DNA of 64,000 nt, from assembly GCA_900539655.1 (NCBI GenBank), contig UQCR01000004.1, positions 1 through 64,000 on the forward strand, in the 5' to 3' direction. Origin of the DNA: an uncultured Robinsoniella sp. Lineage in GTDB: Bacteria; Bacillota; Clostridia; Lachnospirales; Lachnospiraceae. The notes beneath the pieces are model-generated. The model was not told where the DNA came from. It searched no databases and saw nothing but the letters and a program-made list of their open reading frames with translations. The number at the start of each line of letters is the position of its first letter. Within the stretch, counting starts at the first letter, position 1. Of this stretch, positions 28,169 to 38,800 are shown one piece after another. The translations under genes and the position numbers were made by a program.

Positions 28169-28936
28169 CTAATTTTTACACCGGTTAAAAGCCAGAACCG
28201 CATCCCTTAAAAAACGGGCACATCCCTTTACATTCTCATCGTAATAAGCGGTAAAACGCTCATCTGCAACATACATTTCGGCTACACCGCTATGCGCCTT
28301 TGGAGAATAATGGGTCCAGGTGAAAGACAGCCATTCTTTGTGAAGTCCGGCTATTTTTTCTCCCAGATCTCCGGCTGGATCTTCCTTCTTTTGAACCGCT
28401 TCCTCCAGCAGGCAGTTGATTTCTTTCCCGATCTCCTGCATTTGCTCATACTCTTCCATGGTCAGGTTCATCATTTTCGCATTACTTGCATCCACTTCAT
28501 CTGCACCATAGGATTTTCTGATCTCTATTCCATATTGCTTTTCTTTTTCCTGTATAATCTCTTTTTTTAATCCTTCAAATTTTTCTCTGTCAGTCATGCT
28601 TCTTGCCCCTTCTTCCTTTTCAATTGTTTTATTCACATTTTTAATCAGGAGGTCTATTTGCTGCTGACGTTGTTTTAAAACTTCCAGATGTTCCTTCAAG
28701 ATATCCACCCGGTTAAAGGATGCATCTGCTGTGATTGCTTTTATTTTGGACAGCTCCAACCCCATATCCCGAAATAGCAGGATCTGCTGAAGTGCGTCCA
28801 CTTCTGTTTCTCCATAAATACGATATCCCGATTCATTAACATATGCCGGATGCAGCAGTCCGATTCCATCGTAGTACCGCAGTGTCCGGGTAGTGACTCC
28901 GGCAAGTTTTGCCAGTTTCTGTATGGTGTATTCCAT
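28169..28936 (-). CDS. MerR-family regulator with TipAS domain
   Basis: 255 residues. The MerR helix-turn-helix and wing are YTIQKLAKLAGVTTRTLRYYDGIGLLHPA. A coiled coil spans about 75-115. The C-terminal half is a TipAS antibiotic-recognition domain (MNLTMEEYEQMQEIGKEI, WLSFTWTHYSPKAHSGVAEMYV, FTAYYDENVKGCARFL). TipA-type proteins bind peptide antibiotics and switch on resistance genes; the MATE gene 98 bp downstream is the expected target. Its own promoter has the MerR-type 19-bp spacer. Confidence 0.93.
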   Translation of the reverse strand: MEYTIQKLAKLAGVTTRTLRYYDGIGLLHPAYVNESGYRIYGETEVDALQQILLFRDMGLELSKIKAITADASFNRVDILKEHLEVLKQRQQQIDLLIKNVNKTIEKEEGARSMTDREKFEGLKKEIIQEKEKQYGIEIRKSYGADEVDASNAKMMNLTMEEYEQMQEIGKEINCLLEEAVQKKEDPAGDLGEKIAGLHKEWLSFTWTHYSPKAHSGVAEMYVADERFTAYYDENVKGCARFLRDAVLAFNRCKN

Positions 28937-28961
28937 TTCTCATCCACCTCCTGATAAATCT

Positions 28962-28992
28962 ATCTTAAGCCTTTACGCTGCGTCAATGTCAA
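28962..28992 (-). promoter_or_regulatory. MerR-type promoter with 19-bp spacer and central dyad
   Basis: Minus-strand TTGACA (28987-28992) and TAAGAT (28962-28967) are 19 bp apart, the overlong spacing that MerR-family activators correct by twisting DNA. The spacer contains the dyad ACGC-A-GCGT. It reads into the TipAS regulator and MATE pump, so an autoactivated drug-response operon is likely. Confidence 0.75.
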
Positions 28993-29040
28993 GCACTTAT
29001 GCCGAACATGCCTAAAATGTAATATTAAATTCGTGTTTCA

Positions 29041-29125
29041 CCTATGCCGGATACCTATACCGGATACCTACCGGATACTATGCCGGATACTACCTTATGC
29101 CTGTTAAACCTATGCCTGTTAATCT
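29041..29125. repeat. Imperfect tandem repeats between the MerR and DUF1848 genes
   Basis: Four units of 11-13 bp based on CCTATGCCGGATA (29041-29089) are followed by two units based on TATGCCTGTTAA (about 29097-29125). The rest of this 210-bp gap, apart from the MerR promoter, shows nothing else. Replication slippage is the simplest origin. Confidence 0.6.
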
Positions 29126-29146
29126 AATGAATTATTATAACAAACT

Positions 29147-30079
29147 TTAAAACAGACTTAACTGTCTCTCTTTCAAACTTTTTACATTCCGGTCCTTCAC
29201 GATGTCCTTATCTCCCAATGCGCTGCAGAGCAGGGGTGAATTCCTGTCGTATTTTACATTATTTTCTATGGTGAGTTCCTGATTTAAATTGGCATAACAA
29301 TATACACAGCCATTTTTACAGGTATTATATAATCCGATATCAATGCTGGCAGCACATCCGCATTCCAGTCTCTGGTTTTTATCCTTTTCCACTTTTAGAG
29401 GACATTCTATGATCTGTGAAAGCAGTTTATCATCAATGCATCTGCCATGTAAAATCCCGTATTTTTCAAGATCGATATCCTCTGCGCAGGTTTCCAGTAC
29501 GATCCCACACCGGGACGCCGTCTTGGAAAATGCCTCCGCCAGATATTCTTTTTCCTCCCTGTCTGCCGGGCGGATCCCCATTTGCTTCATTCTGTTTTTC
29601 ATCTTGGTATAAAAATCCAGATAGCTGAAAACACATTTCTTCGTATAGGGGGCAAGCTCATCAGCCATGTATGCAAATTGCTCCAAATGATACTGAGGAT
29701 TATAAGTATTATTTAATATAATCGGATCATAGCGCCAGATAACACGCTCCTTTCCAATCATTTCCGAAAGGGTTTTGAAGAGTTCCATCCGCTCTTTAAG
29801 CGGCGGAAGGTGCTCTTCGATTTCCCTTCCGTAAGGATTTATTGTATATTGAAAGTAATATGCATAATCTTTCAGTTCCTTCAGCCTTTCCAGGATTGGC
29901 TTTGGATTTTTTGTCCAGAAAACAATGCCATCCACAACTTCCGGGGACAAATCAATCCGGCTGATCTGATGGGCATTCATGGGGTTTCTGACCCACACCT
30001 GCTTTTCCTGAATCCGCTTCAGAAACCAATCGGTATAGAACGATGGTATGTCAGTTCTTCTGCTTGCACTGATTATCAT
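29147..30079 (-). CDS. DUF1848 family protein with cysteine cluster
   Basis: 310 residues from ATG 30079, which is spaced correctly from GGGGGATGACC; the ATG at 30085 abuts that site. The family opening IISASRRTDIPSFYTDWF and the segments NPMNAHQ, DGIVFWTKNP and YYFQYTINPYGREIE are present. Near the C-terminus CGCAASIDIG and NTCKNGCVYCYAN give a cysteine pattern like a radical-SAM or Fe-S site. The biochemical function of the family is not established. It seems to be a single-gene unit. Confidence 0.88.
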   Translation of the reverse strand: MIISASRRTDIPSFYTDWFLKRIQEKQVWVRNPMNAHQISRIDLSPEVVDGIVFWTKNPKPILERLKELKDYAYYFQYTINPYGREIEEHLPPLKERMELFKTLSEMIGKERVIWRYDPIILNNTYNPQYHLEQFAYMADELAPYTKKCVFSYLDFYTKMKNRMKQMGIRPADREEKEYLAEAFSKTASRCGIVLETCAEDIDLEKYGILHGRCIDDKLLSQIIECPLKVEKDKNQRLECGCAASIDIGLYNTCKNGCVYCYANLNQELTIENNVKYDRNSPLLCSALGDKDIVKDRNVKSLKERQLSLF

Positions 30080-30147
30080 GGTCATCCCCCATTTCCTAAG
30101 TAATAAAAGTACTTTTTATATACTTTACTATTTTATGGGGGATGAGT

Positions 30148-30176
30148 CAAGCCTGAGCGATTTGCGCCCAGGCTTG
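30148..30176 (-). terminator. Terminator of the LytTR-ABC operon
   Basis: CAAGCCTG (30148-30155) and CAGGCTTG (30169-30176) form a stem with inner GCG/CGC pairing, 6 bp after the permease stop. It lies between two genes on the same strand and separates the ABC operon from the DUF1848 gene. Confidence 0.6.
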
Positions 30177-30182
30177 TATTAT

Positions 30183-30884
30183 TTAGCTATCTAACCGATT
30201 TCTCCTGAACACCACTACAAATACAGCAATCAGCACGAAAAAGTTCACAGCCGTTATCAGTACCCCTTCCCAGGTGATTCCTCCCATCTCTTCCACAAAC
30301 ATGCTAATCTGATGTCCGTAAGTAAATTTAGCTATCTGTCCAATCTTGTCATTAAACTTTGCAAGCATAGGCAGAAAAGCAAAGATCATTCCAAAGGGCA
30401 GTGCCAGGGCATTTGCAGCCATCATATTTTTAGCATAGGAACCAATTGCCATGCCAAGAACAATGGATATGATGCTTCCTACTCCTAATGCCCCCATAAA
30501 CATCAGCATCTCAACCGGCGTATATCCACCCAGAAATAAAAATAACACACCTGTAATCATGGTACAAAGAAATACAAATCCCCCAATGCTGATCAGATAT
30601 TCCATGGGGTTAATATTAGACATCATCAGAAGCCTCAGTGTATTTTTTTCTTTTTCCTCCGACATCATGGAGGAAGTTGCTACAATCGGTGTAAATACTC
30701 CATGCATGACTCCAAATATAGATATGAAAAATGCGCTGTTCCCCATCTGTTTTCCCATGCTCTGGGTCATAACCATCGCAATAACCGGAAATGTAAAAAA
30801 TAAGATCAATACCTGCATATTGTGTGCCGTATCTTTTATCTGTTTGTAAAACAGCGCCTGTAATGTTTTTACATGTATACTCAT
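30183..30884 (-). CDS. ABC-2 type transporter permease
   Basis: 233 residues from ATG 30884, preceded by GGAAGGAGGCTAAT; the frame is open further upstream but without a site. Six predicted spans, with the ABC-2 signature region YLISIGGFVFLCTMITGVLF and SMMSEEKEKNTLRLLMMSNI, which couples to the ATPase. Its ATG overlaps the ATPase stop by 4 bp. It is the membrane half of an exporter; the substrate is not predictable. Confidence 0.9.
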   Translation of the reverse strand: MSIHVKTLQALFYKQIKDTAHNMQVLILFFTFPVIAMVMTQSMGKQMGNSAFFISIFGVMHGVFTPIVATSSMMSEEKEKNTLRLLMMSNINPMEYLISIGGFVFLCTMITGVLFLFLGGYTPVEMLMFMGALGVGSIISIVLGMAIGSYAKNMMAANALALPFGMIFAFLPMLAKFNDKIGQIAKFTYGHQISMFVEEMGGITWEGVLITAVNFFVLIAVFVVVFRRNRLDS

Positions 30885-31726
30885 ATTAGCCTCCTTCCCG
30901 TTAACTCCATAAATACCGTTTCCAGATTCGGCTCGGAGGAATGAATGGATTCCACGCATTCTTCCTGAAAATATTCCATTATCCGTCCAGCATTATCCTT
31001 TGTATTTTTCAGCTCTACCATTGACTTATCTTTACAAAGAATGGTAATAATATTCTGGGTATTGTATTTTCTGCAAAGTTCTTCCGGCACGCCGTATTCT
31101 ACAATTCTGCCGTCATTTAACAGGGCTGCATGATCACATAGCCTGTATGCCTCATCCATGTTATGAGTGGTAAGAAATATAGTTGTCCCCTCCTGCTTTA
31201 ATTCCTGCAAAAGTCTGTGTATCGTCTGCGTCACTGCCGGGTCCAGTCCGCTGGTGGGTTCATCCAGAAATAAAAGTTTGGGTCTATGAAGCATTGCTCT
31301 TGCCAGAACCAGCCTCTGCCGCATTCCTTTGGATAATTTGTCCACTGCCTTTTTAGCCGCATCTTCAAGTCCCACACGTTTTAGCAGCTCCCCGATCCTG
31401 TTCTTATCCACACCGTAAATCCGTGCCATCAGCAGCATATTATCGTAGCAGCTCAGCCGGTCATACAATCCGCTGTTGTCCAAAACCATACCGATCATTT
31501 TATAATCTTCCCTGTCCAGCCGTGAACAGGACTTCCCAAAAATCGTCCCTTCTCCCCGGTCCGGTTTTAACTGCCCGGTTAATATTTTAATCAGCGTCGT
31601 TTTACCCGCGCCTGAAGGTCCCAGAAGCCCAAATATTTCCCCTTCTTCAATCTTTAAATTCACTTCTTCCAATACACATTTTTCATTGAATGATTTGGAT
31701 ATATTATGAATTACAATCTCTCCCAT
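30881..31726 (-). CDS. ABC transporter ATP-binding protein
   Basis: 281 residues. Walker A is GPSGAGKTT, the signature is LSKGMRQRLVLARA, Walker B is LLFLDEPTSGLD and the H-loop is LTTHNMDEA. The C-terminal extension ending SEPNLETVFMELTGR is typical of ABC-2 drug or peptide exporters. It begins 2 bp after the DUF3021 gene with GGAAGGAGAATAGGC and overlaps the permease gene, so stoichiometric expression is likely. Confidence 0.94.
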   Translation of the reverse strand: MGEIVIHNISKSFNEKCVLEEVNLKIEEGEIFGLLGPSGAGKTTLIKILTGQLKPDRGEGTIFGKSCSRLDREDYKMIGMVLDNSGLYDRLSCYDNMLLMARIYGVDKNRIGELLKRVGLEDAAKKAVDKLSKGMRQRLVLARAMLHRPKLLFLDEPTSGLDPAVTQTIHRLLQELKQEGTTIFLTTHNMDEAYRLCDHAALLNDGRIVEYGVPEELCRKYNTQNIITILCKDKSMVELKNTKDNAGRIMEYFQEECVESIHSSEPNLETVFMELTGRRLI

Positions 31727-31728
31727 GC

Positions 31729-32226
31729 CTATTCTCCTTCCCTGGAATGCATCTTTTTTCTCTCTTTATAATTTTTTAAAAGTCTGTCGTACTTCTTCTC
31801 TTCCAGCTTCGTCTTAATCACCATAAGTATGGTACTGATAATGAAGCAGATACCAAAAGAGGTAAAAAAGCCTATCCACGCCGGCCAAAAATCCAGTGGA
31901 AACCATCTAAAGCAGATCACGAAAATCAAGATGACAAGTACAATCAGCACAACCATGATTACCGTGCGCCAGAGCATCATGACATTTTCAAACAACTTAC
32001 TGTTCATGGAGAAACTCTGAACCAGATTTACTGCGATGGAGCATAAAAACAACTGCAGAACCGTGATATTGGCAATTCCCTTTCCCCCCAGCTGATACAG
32101 GTTTGAAATCTCCATGGCATCATCTCCAAATAAAGAACCTATAATAGCGATAAACAAGATCTCAACTGAAAATATAATCATGACCCGGGCAGCAAATTTG
32201 TATTTTGAAAGAATTTTATCACTCAT
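31729..32226 (-). CDS. DUF3021-type membrane protein
   Basis: 165 residues with four hydrophobic segments (FAARVMIIFSVEILFIAIIG, NITVLQLFLCSIAVNLV, IVMVVLIVLVILIFVICF, FFTSFGICFIISTILMVI) and a basic C-terminal tail. Small four-span proteins of this type are regularly encoded directly after a LytTR regulator, as here with no gap between them. The pair is thought to control the downstream ABC exporter, with the membrane protein modulating the regulator. That role is inferred. Confidence 0.82.
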   Translation of the reverse strand: MSDKILSKYKFAARVMIIFSVEILFIAIIGSLFGDDAMEISNLYQLGGKGIANITVLQLFLCSIAVNLVQSFSMNSKLFENVMMLWRTVIMVVLIVLVILIFVICFRWFPLDFWPAWIGFFTSFGICFIISTILMVIKTKLEEKKYDRLLKNYKERKKMHSREGE

Positions 32227-32667
32227 TTATATCACCCCCAATTTCTCTCTGATTGTCCCCGCATACTGTCTGGACACGAATACCTTTTCTCCGTTATTCA
32301 TCGTTACCAGTATTCTTCCATCGATATCCGGGCGGAGTGCCTTAATCTGGTTAAAATTTATAATACAGGATTTTCCGGCACGAAAAAAATCCATATCAGC
32401 AAGCTGCTCTTCCAGTTCATATAGCTTTAACGGCGTTTCATAGACTGCCGATTCTGTATAAAAAAAGGTTTTTTTATCTACCGTATCAATATAGAGAATC
32501 CCGGAAGTATCCAATATATAGGTCTGTTTATCTCTTATTCCTGTAATTTTGTGATCCAGCATCTGCAGCATTGCAATTATTTTATCGGTTTTATCATTTG
32601 CACACGGGCAATTAATCGTAATTTCCAGATCACTTAATCTGCTGTCCTCCCTTAGATGTATCTTCAC
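32227..32667 (-). CDS. LytTR-type DNA-binding regulator
   Basis: 146 residues from a GTG start (GGGGAGG seven bases before it). A short N-terminal beta region precedes a LytTR domain at about 50-146: ILYIDTVDKKTFFYT, YELEEQLADMDFFRAGKSCIIN, and KALRPDIDGRILVTMNNGEKVFVSRQY. No receiver domain is present, so activity must be set by another partner, probably the DUF3021 protein encoded immediately after. It is the first gene of a four-gene exporter operon. Confidence 0.9.
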   Translation of the reverse strand: MKIHLREDSRLSDLEITINCPCANDKTDKIIAMLQMLDHKITGIRDKQTYILDTSGILYIDTVDKKTFFYTESAVYETPLKLYELEEQLADMDFFRAGKSCIINFNQIKALRPDIDGRILVTMNNGEKVFVSRQYAGTIREKLGVI

Positions 32668-32776
32668 CCTTGCACCTCCCCTTGTAAATCACTTTTGATC
32701 TATTCTAACTATACACACTGGCTTTTTTAATTTCAACCTGGTTTTTCTAAGTTGCGGAAATTATAGTCTATGTTGT

Positions 32777-32816
32777 AAAAACAGCCGCTATAGCGCATGC
32801 TATACCGACTGTTTTT
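32777..32816 (-). terminator. Bidirectional terminator after the rhamnosidase gene
   Basis: AAAAACAG pairs with CTGTTTTT, and the inner dyad TATAGC-GCATGC-TATA closes the hairpin, giving U-runs on both strands. It separates the GH78 gene from the LytTR operon. Confidence 0.8.
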
Positions 32817-32853
32817 TATCTTATGTATATGATCTTATTGATTCAGACTCCTT

Positions 32854-35800
32854 TTAATCCACTTCTACTTTTACATTTGTGCTTTTCCCATTGCTGGTTT
32901 TAATCGTAATTACGGCCTTTCCCTTTCTCTTAGCCGTTATTTTACCTTTTTTATTTACTGAGACAAATCTATCAGAAGAAGATGTATAGGTAATTTTATC
33001 CGTAGCCGTAATTGGTGATCTGGTAATTTTAAGCTGGTAACTCTTACCTTTTTTCAAGGTGACTTTCTTTTTATCTGCAGTAATCTTATTTGTTTTCACA
33101 GCGCTTTTTACAACTTTTATTCTGCAGACCGCTTTTGCACCTTTTACGGTAGTAACTATAATACTGGTATTTCCGGCTTTTTTTGCAGTAATCTTCCCTG
33201 ATTTAGTTACCGTTGCAATTTTTTTATTTTTACTTGTCCAGGTTTTAATTTTATCCCCTGACAGAAGTCCCGATGCTTTCAGCGATTTCGTGCTCTTCTT
33301 TAATTGCAGTTTTATGGAAGATGCGTTTAATTTAACTTTTGGTTTTACTACTTTAATGGAGCAGGAACCGGATACGTTACTTTCATCTGCCGCTGTTGCG
33401 GTTATCCGTACCGTTCCATCTTTTTTTGCTGTGACCTTACCCTGGTTATCAACAGTTGCCACTTTTGTATCTGATGAAGACCAATTAAAGTTTTTATTAG
33501 CAGCATTTTCCGGAAGTACTACCGCTTTTACAGCAGTCTTATCTTTAATAAAGATGCGGTTAGATGAGGCTATAACCAAAATGCGATTCACCTTTACATC
33601 CGACGGCGGAACTACTTTCAATGTAACAGTGGCTGTCCCAAATTTATCAGGATCAACCGCAGATGCAGCCCGAACCGTTAACAGTGCTGCTGTTTCATCC
33701 ATTCCTACTGTCAGTACACCATCATTGGAAATTGTGGTTGCCCCACTGTAATTACCAGTAACAGACCAGTTTACTGTCTGCTGCGGTTCATTCTTACCTA
33801 TCACGGATGCCGTAAATTTCTGTGCTCCTCCTCTTTCCAGTACGGTTGATCCGGGAGATACTTTAACGCTTTCTATAACCGGTTCTCTGTCTGCTTCTTT
33901 CAGGTCTTTCATTGCCTGATCCAGCGCCTGAGACACATTGTCCACGGTTTCCTGATCTGCAGTTTCATCACTTAGTATCCTCTGTGCTTCTTCCAATGCA
34001 TCCTTAAAATCTTTCCAGCTTGATTCCGTATAATCAGCCTGCTTACCCTCATAAGTTTTAGCATCATCGATTGCTTTTTCCAGAGCAGCTTTATCAATTA
34101 CCGGTTTGTTGACCCGGTTATATACCCCCATTTCAGCCAGCTGCAGGAAATAATAATTTCTGTCCGCTGCTGCCGGATCACCTAATTTTGTTACATGAAG
34201 TCTGACATACCTTGCATTTACGGATTCAAAAGTAAATACAGAAGGCTTGCCAACTGCCGCTTCATAGTCCGTATTGCTTACAATCGTCTCATATTGTGTT
34301 TCATTTTCCTTACGAACCCCAAATGAAAAATCTTTCGGGAAATTTGGTGCTCCTCCATTGATGCTGAGCGTATCAGACCTTGGATAGAGCTGGAAACGAT
34401 TGAAATCCATATCTTCCCCTAAATCAATTTCTACCCAGTAATCCACCTCCGGTGACTGTCCTTGTATCGTCGTATATCCCAGGCTTTGGGATTCACTGGT
34501 TAAAATACCATCTACAAGATTAGCATGTGACCATGCATCGATATCCCAACCGGTTTCATTACTTGTGACGGGCTGCTGCCATGCAAGGTTTTCACTTCCA
34601 ATCCATGCAGCTTCTGCTGTTAACGTCATATTGTCCTTAGGTGTAACTGTAATCTGTGATCTGTCAGCAGATTCATCTCCACTCCAGCCAACGCAGGCGT
34701 AATCCACATCATTCACCGGAACTGCTTTAATTGTAATCGCTTTTCCCTTTTCTACTTTAATACCGGAAGGCATTACCTGCAGCTCACCGCCATCCACACT
34801 TATGAGGCACGGAATTGCTGTATCTGCATTTTTCAGTGTGATATTGCAGTATTCAACCACACCTGTACTAAAGTGATAAGAGCCGGAAACTGCTTCAAAC
34901 ACAGCTTTATTATCTTTTGTTTCAACATATGATAAACCATCTTTTTCTACTGTCACTTCTGTATTAGATTTTCCATTTACTGTAACTGTTTCACCTTCCT
35001 CTACCGGAATAGAAATGGTTGCAGTTGTATTTGCCGGTACTACCGCATCATAATTAAATTTGGCATCCTGATAGCTCCAGTTGCTGACAATGCTGCCGTA
35101 TGCAGAATCATAGGTGCAATCCACTTTCTGAATAGACTGATCCGGTGATGGCTGAAGAATAATATGCTTGAATCCCGGGTTCTGGGTGTCATACATAATT
35201 CCTGCCATGTAGCCATACATCCATTCTGCAACTGCACCATAAGCATAGTGGTTAAATGAGTTCATGCTGACCGGGCCAAACCCGTCTTCAATTGTATAAG
35301 AATTCCATCGTTCCCATACAGTTGTGGCTCCCTGATCAACCGAATACAGCCAGGATGGATTACCATGCTGGAGCAGCAGCTGATAAGCCACATCGGTTGC
35401 CCCGATATCTGATAATGTCTGCATGATAATTGCGGTACCTAAAAATCCGGTCTGCAGTTTATTGCCATTGCGTTTGATATTATCTAATAATGCCTGTTTT
35501 ACTATAGCTTTAGAATTTTCATCCGGAAGTAAATCCATTTTTAATGCCATCAGACATGCAGTTTGTTCTGTACGCTTCAGACTGCCGTCTTCCTGCACAA
35601 ACATTTCCTGGAAAAATGCTTTTTCTTCTTCATAAAGTGCCTGATACCGCTCTGCATCCTCTGTTTTTCCCAATACCGCAGCCATTTCTGACATCATTTT
35701 GGCATCCCAGGCATAATAGGCGATACCAAACAGGTTTTGCACTTCATCGTCATTACTTTCATATGCTAACCAGTCACCGTGATTATGGCCTCCGCCCATC

Positions 35801-38800
35801 TTATTCGTGGATGCCATAAAAATATCCATGAAGTCCTGCATGTTACTATAATTTTCTTCAATTACTGTGGTATCCCCATACATTTTGTAAAGGTTATAGG
35901 GTATGATAATACCGGCATCCCCCCATCCAAGCTGTCCGATCTCGCCATATCCGTTGTAAGGTGCAGTATCCGGATAAGCTCCGTTGTATTCACCCTCCGT
36001 CACCTGGGAGTCATTCATATCGTCCATATATTTTCTGAGGAATCCCTTGGAATCTGCGTTATATGCAGCCGCAGATGAGAATACCTGGGTGTCTGCCGTC
36101 CATCCTTTCCGCTCATCACGCTGGGGGCAATCGGTAGGCACGGAAAGATAATTACTATACTGTCCCCACAAAATATTGCTGATCAGCTGATTTACATCGT
36201 CATCAGAAGTGGAGATATTTCCAGTATCATCTGCCACAGAACTCACCACAATACCTTTCATCCCATGAATTGTCACATCCTGCGTTGTCGTAACTTCCAC
36301 ATACCGGAAACCATAAAAACTGGATGTGGAATGATAGCTTTCAATTCCGTTACCACTCATGATATAGCGTCCTGCCGCCTTTGCTGAGCGGAGATTCGCT
36401 GTATAGATACTGCCTTGTGCACCATCATTGCCACGGGATTTCAGTCCGTTGTTGTCATTGAGCATTTCGCTGTGACGCATGGTCAGGATCGTGCCCTTTT
36501 TGCCTTCTGCCTGTATCTCATCCCAGCCTGCAAAGTTCTGCCCCATATCAAATACTGCCGTCTCTCCTGCTTTCAGAACAAAACCGGACACCGGAGCATA
36601 ATTTCCTGTTATATTGATCCTTCCGAACTGATTTTCATTTGCATCCACAGCACCATCATATACCACGGCAGATTGTGCAGTAAGTTCAAGATCATTGCGA
36701 ACACGTACAGACGGCCCATCCTGCGGGCAGATGATACCATTAAATTCTTTATTCAGATCTGCATATGTCCACTTTGAATCATCATAACCGGTCTGTCGGA
36801 ATGACACATCTGCATTCGCATCATAGGTTTCACCATTATAGATATCTCCATACAGGATAGGTCCCTGAAGCGCAGTCTTCCAGCTTCTGTCTGTTCCGAT
36901 AACTCTGGTTGAACCATCCTCATAGGTCAGCAGAAGCTGGGCACGGAACGCTTCTTCTTTGCCATAGAATCCTGCAACCTGTCCGGACCACCACCCTGAG
37001 GTTACATGTGCTGATATCACACTTGTTTCTTCTTCAGTTACCATTTGTGTAACATCGTAAGTATGGTAAATTGTTCGTTTCGAGTGATGGTTATAACCTG
37101 GTTTTAGTTCATCATAAATTACAGTTCCATCATCCTGCCTGGTTCCAACACGTTCCCCATTGATGAATACGTCATATACACCCAATCCGGCAGTATACAG
37201 TTTTGCAGATACCAGATTATCACCAGGCGTTACTTCCTTACGAAAAGTGGAAATCCCCTGAGGCGGCAGCAGGATGCCAACACCCTTTGTTACAAATCTG
37301 CCATCCTCTACCGCACCGGTAAGAAATGGGTTTTCATTTTCAAAATCATAGTTATACACAATATCTCCGCTGATATTATCTGTATAATCCACTAATCTAA
37401 AATTATCTACTGTTCCGTTTTCCTCAAGATCTGCACGAAATCCCAGATGCGCAATTTGAGGATCAATTCCTCTTGAGTTTTGATCACTCAGTTCACCAAT
37501 GGAAAAAGTATCTATCAACTGTTCATTTATGTACGTTTTTATTTCTTTTTCCGTTACATCAATCTTAATATGGGCGGAATTCGTCTTAAATTCCTCGGCT
37601 GAACCTAAATATGAAGTGACATCTTTATTATGACTGCTGTATGTAGCAAAACTGCCATCCTTCCAGGTATGGGGTTTGAATAAAACCTTTCCCGGCTGAT
37701 CTTTTGTATTTAACTGAAACATGTAGAAGTTAGATGTATCTGTCGCATTAAATAATAAACTTACCGCATCCGTAAGACAGGTAATATCCGCCTCTACGGA
37801 ATAATGGACTTTTTCTACCGTTTCTTCTTCTGTTTTCTCCAGAGCAATTGTTTCTACTCCAGTATACTTTGTATTCAACCTGCCATTTTCAACGGCACCG
37901 TCATCAAAAGGATTGTAACCATCCTCAAAATCATATTTTTTCAATACAATTCCGTCCGGATCTACAGAATAATCAGTCAGTGTAATATTGTCCATCCACC
38001 CTGCTTCATCTTCCATAGAATGAGAGCGGAAGCCCAAACGCCCTATGGTTCCGTTCAATCCAATTCCTCCCAGGTCAGATGCGGGAATCTCCTCAATTAA
38101 ATGACCATTCAGATAAGTGGATATGGATTCATTAGTGGCAACAATTTTTACATGCTGAACATCTGTATCTTTTCCGTTTATATACTGTGACACATTCATT
38201 TGCCGAATCGTATGGAAATTACCCGCCTTCCTGTAATGTGGTTTAAATTCCATATATCCGTTTTTATTATTAAACTGCCATAACAGAAAATTATTATTGT
38301 CTGTAGCTTCCAACAGGAGGCTGACGCTGGTAGTTACAATCTGAATATCGGCTTCCACAACATAATTCGTCTCTCCTGCTGTGGATGTTGGCGGTTCAGT
38401 AGAATTTCCTACCTGTATCCACTGGGACTGGTTCCATCCTTCATTTCCCAACAATCCCATTTCAAATCTGGCTACATCAGACTGTATTTCATTTCCGTCT
38501 TTATCCCATACTATCACCTTCCAATAGTAGGTTGTCGATGCTTCTAAAGGATTGCCTGCATATTTGATTCCCACTGACAGGTCACTCAATTGCTTTTGAG
38601 AGTCCCAGTATACATTGGCAAATTCCACATCCTTTGCCACTATAATCTGATATGCTGTCTGGCACTGTCCCATGATAGTTGAATTCATTTTCCAGCTAAA
38701 AACCGGATTAGCGGTATCAATACCAACCGGATTCACCAAATCATCTGTTTTTAAATCATATATCTCAGTATCTTGAGTATCGGCTGCATTCCTGCTGGTA

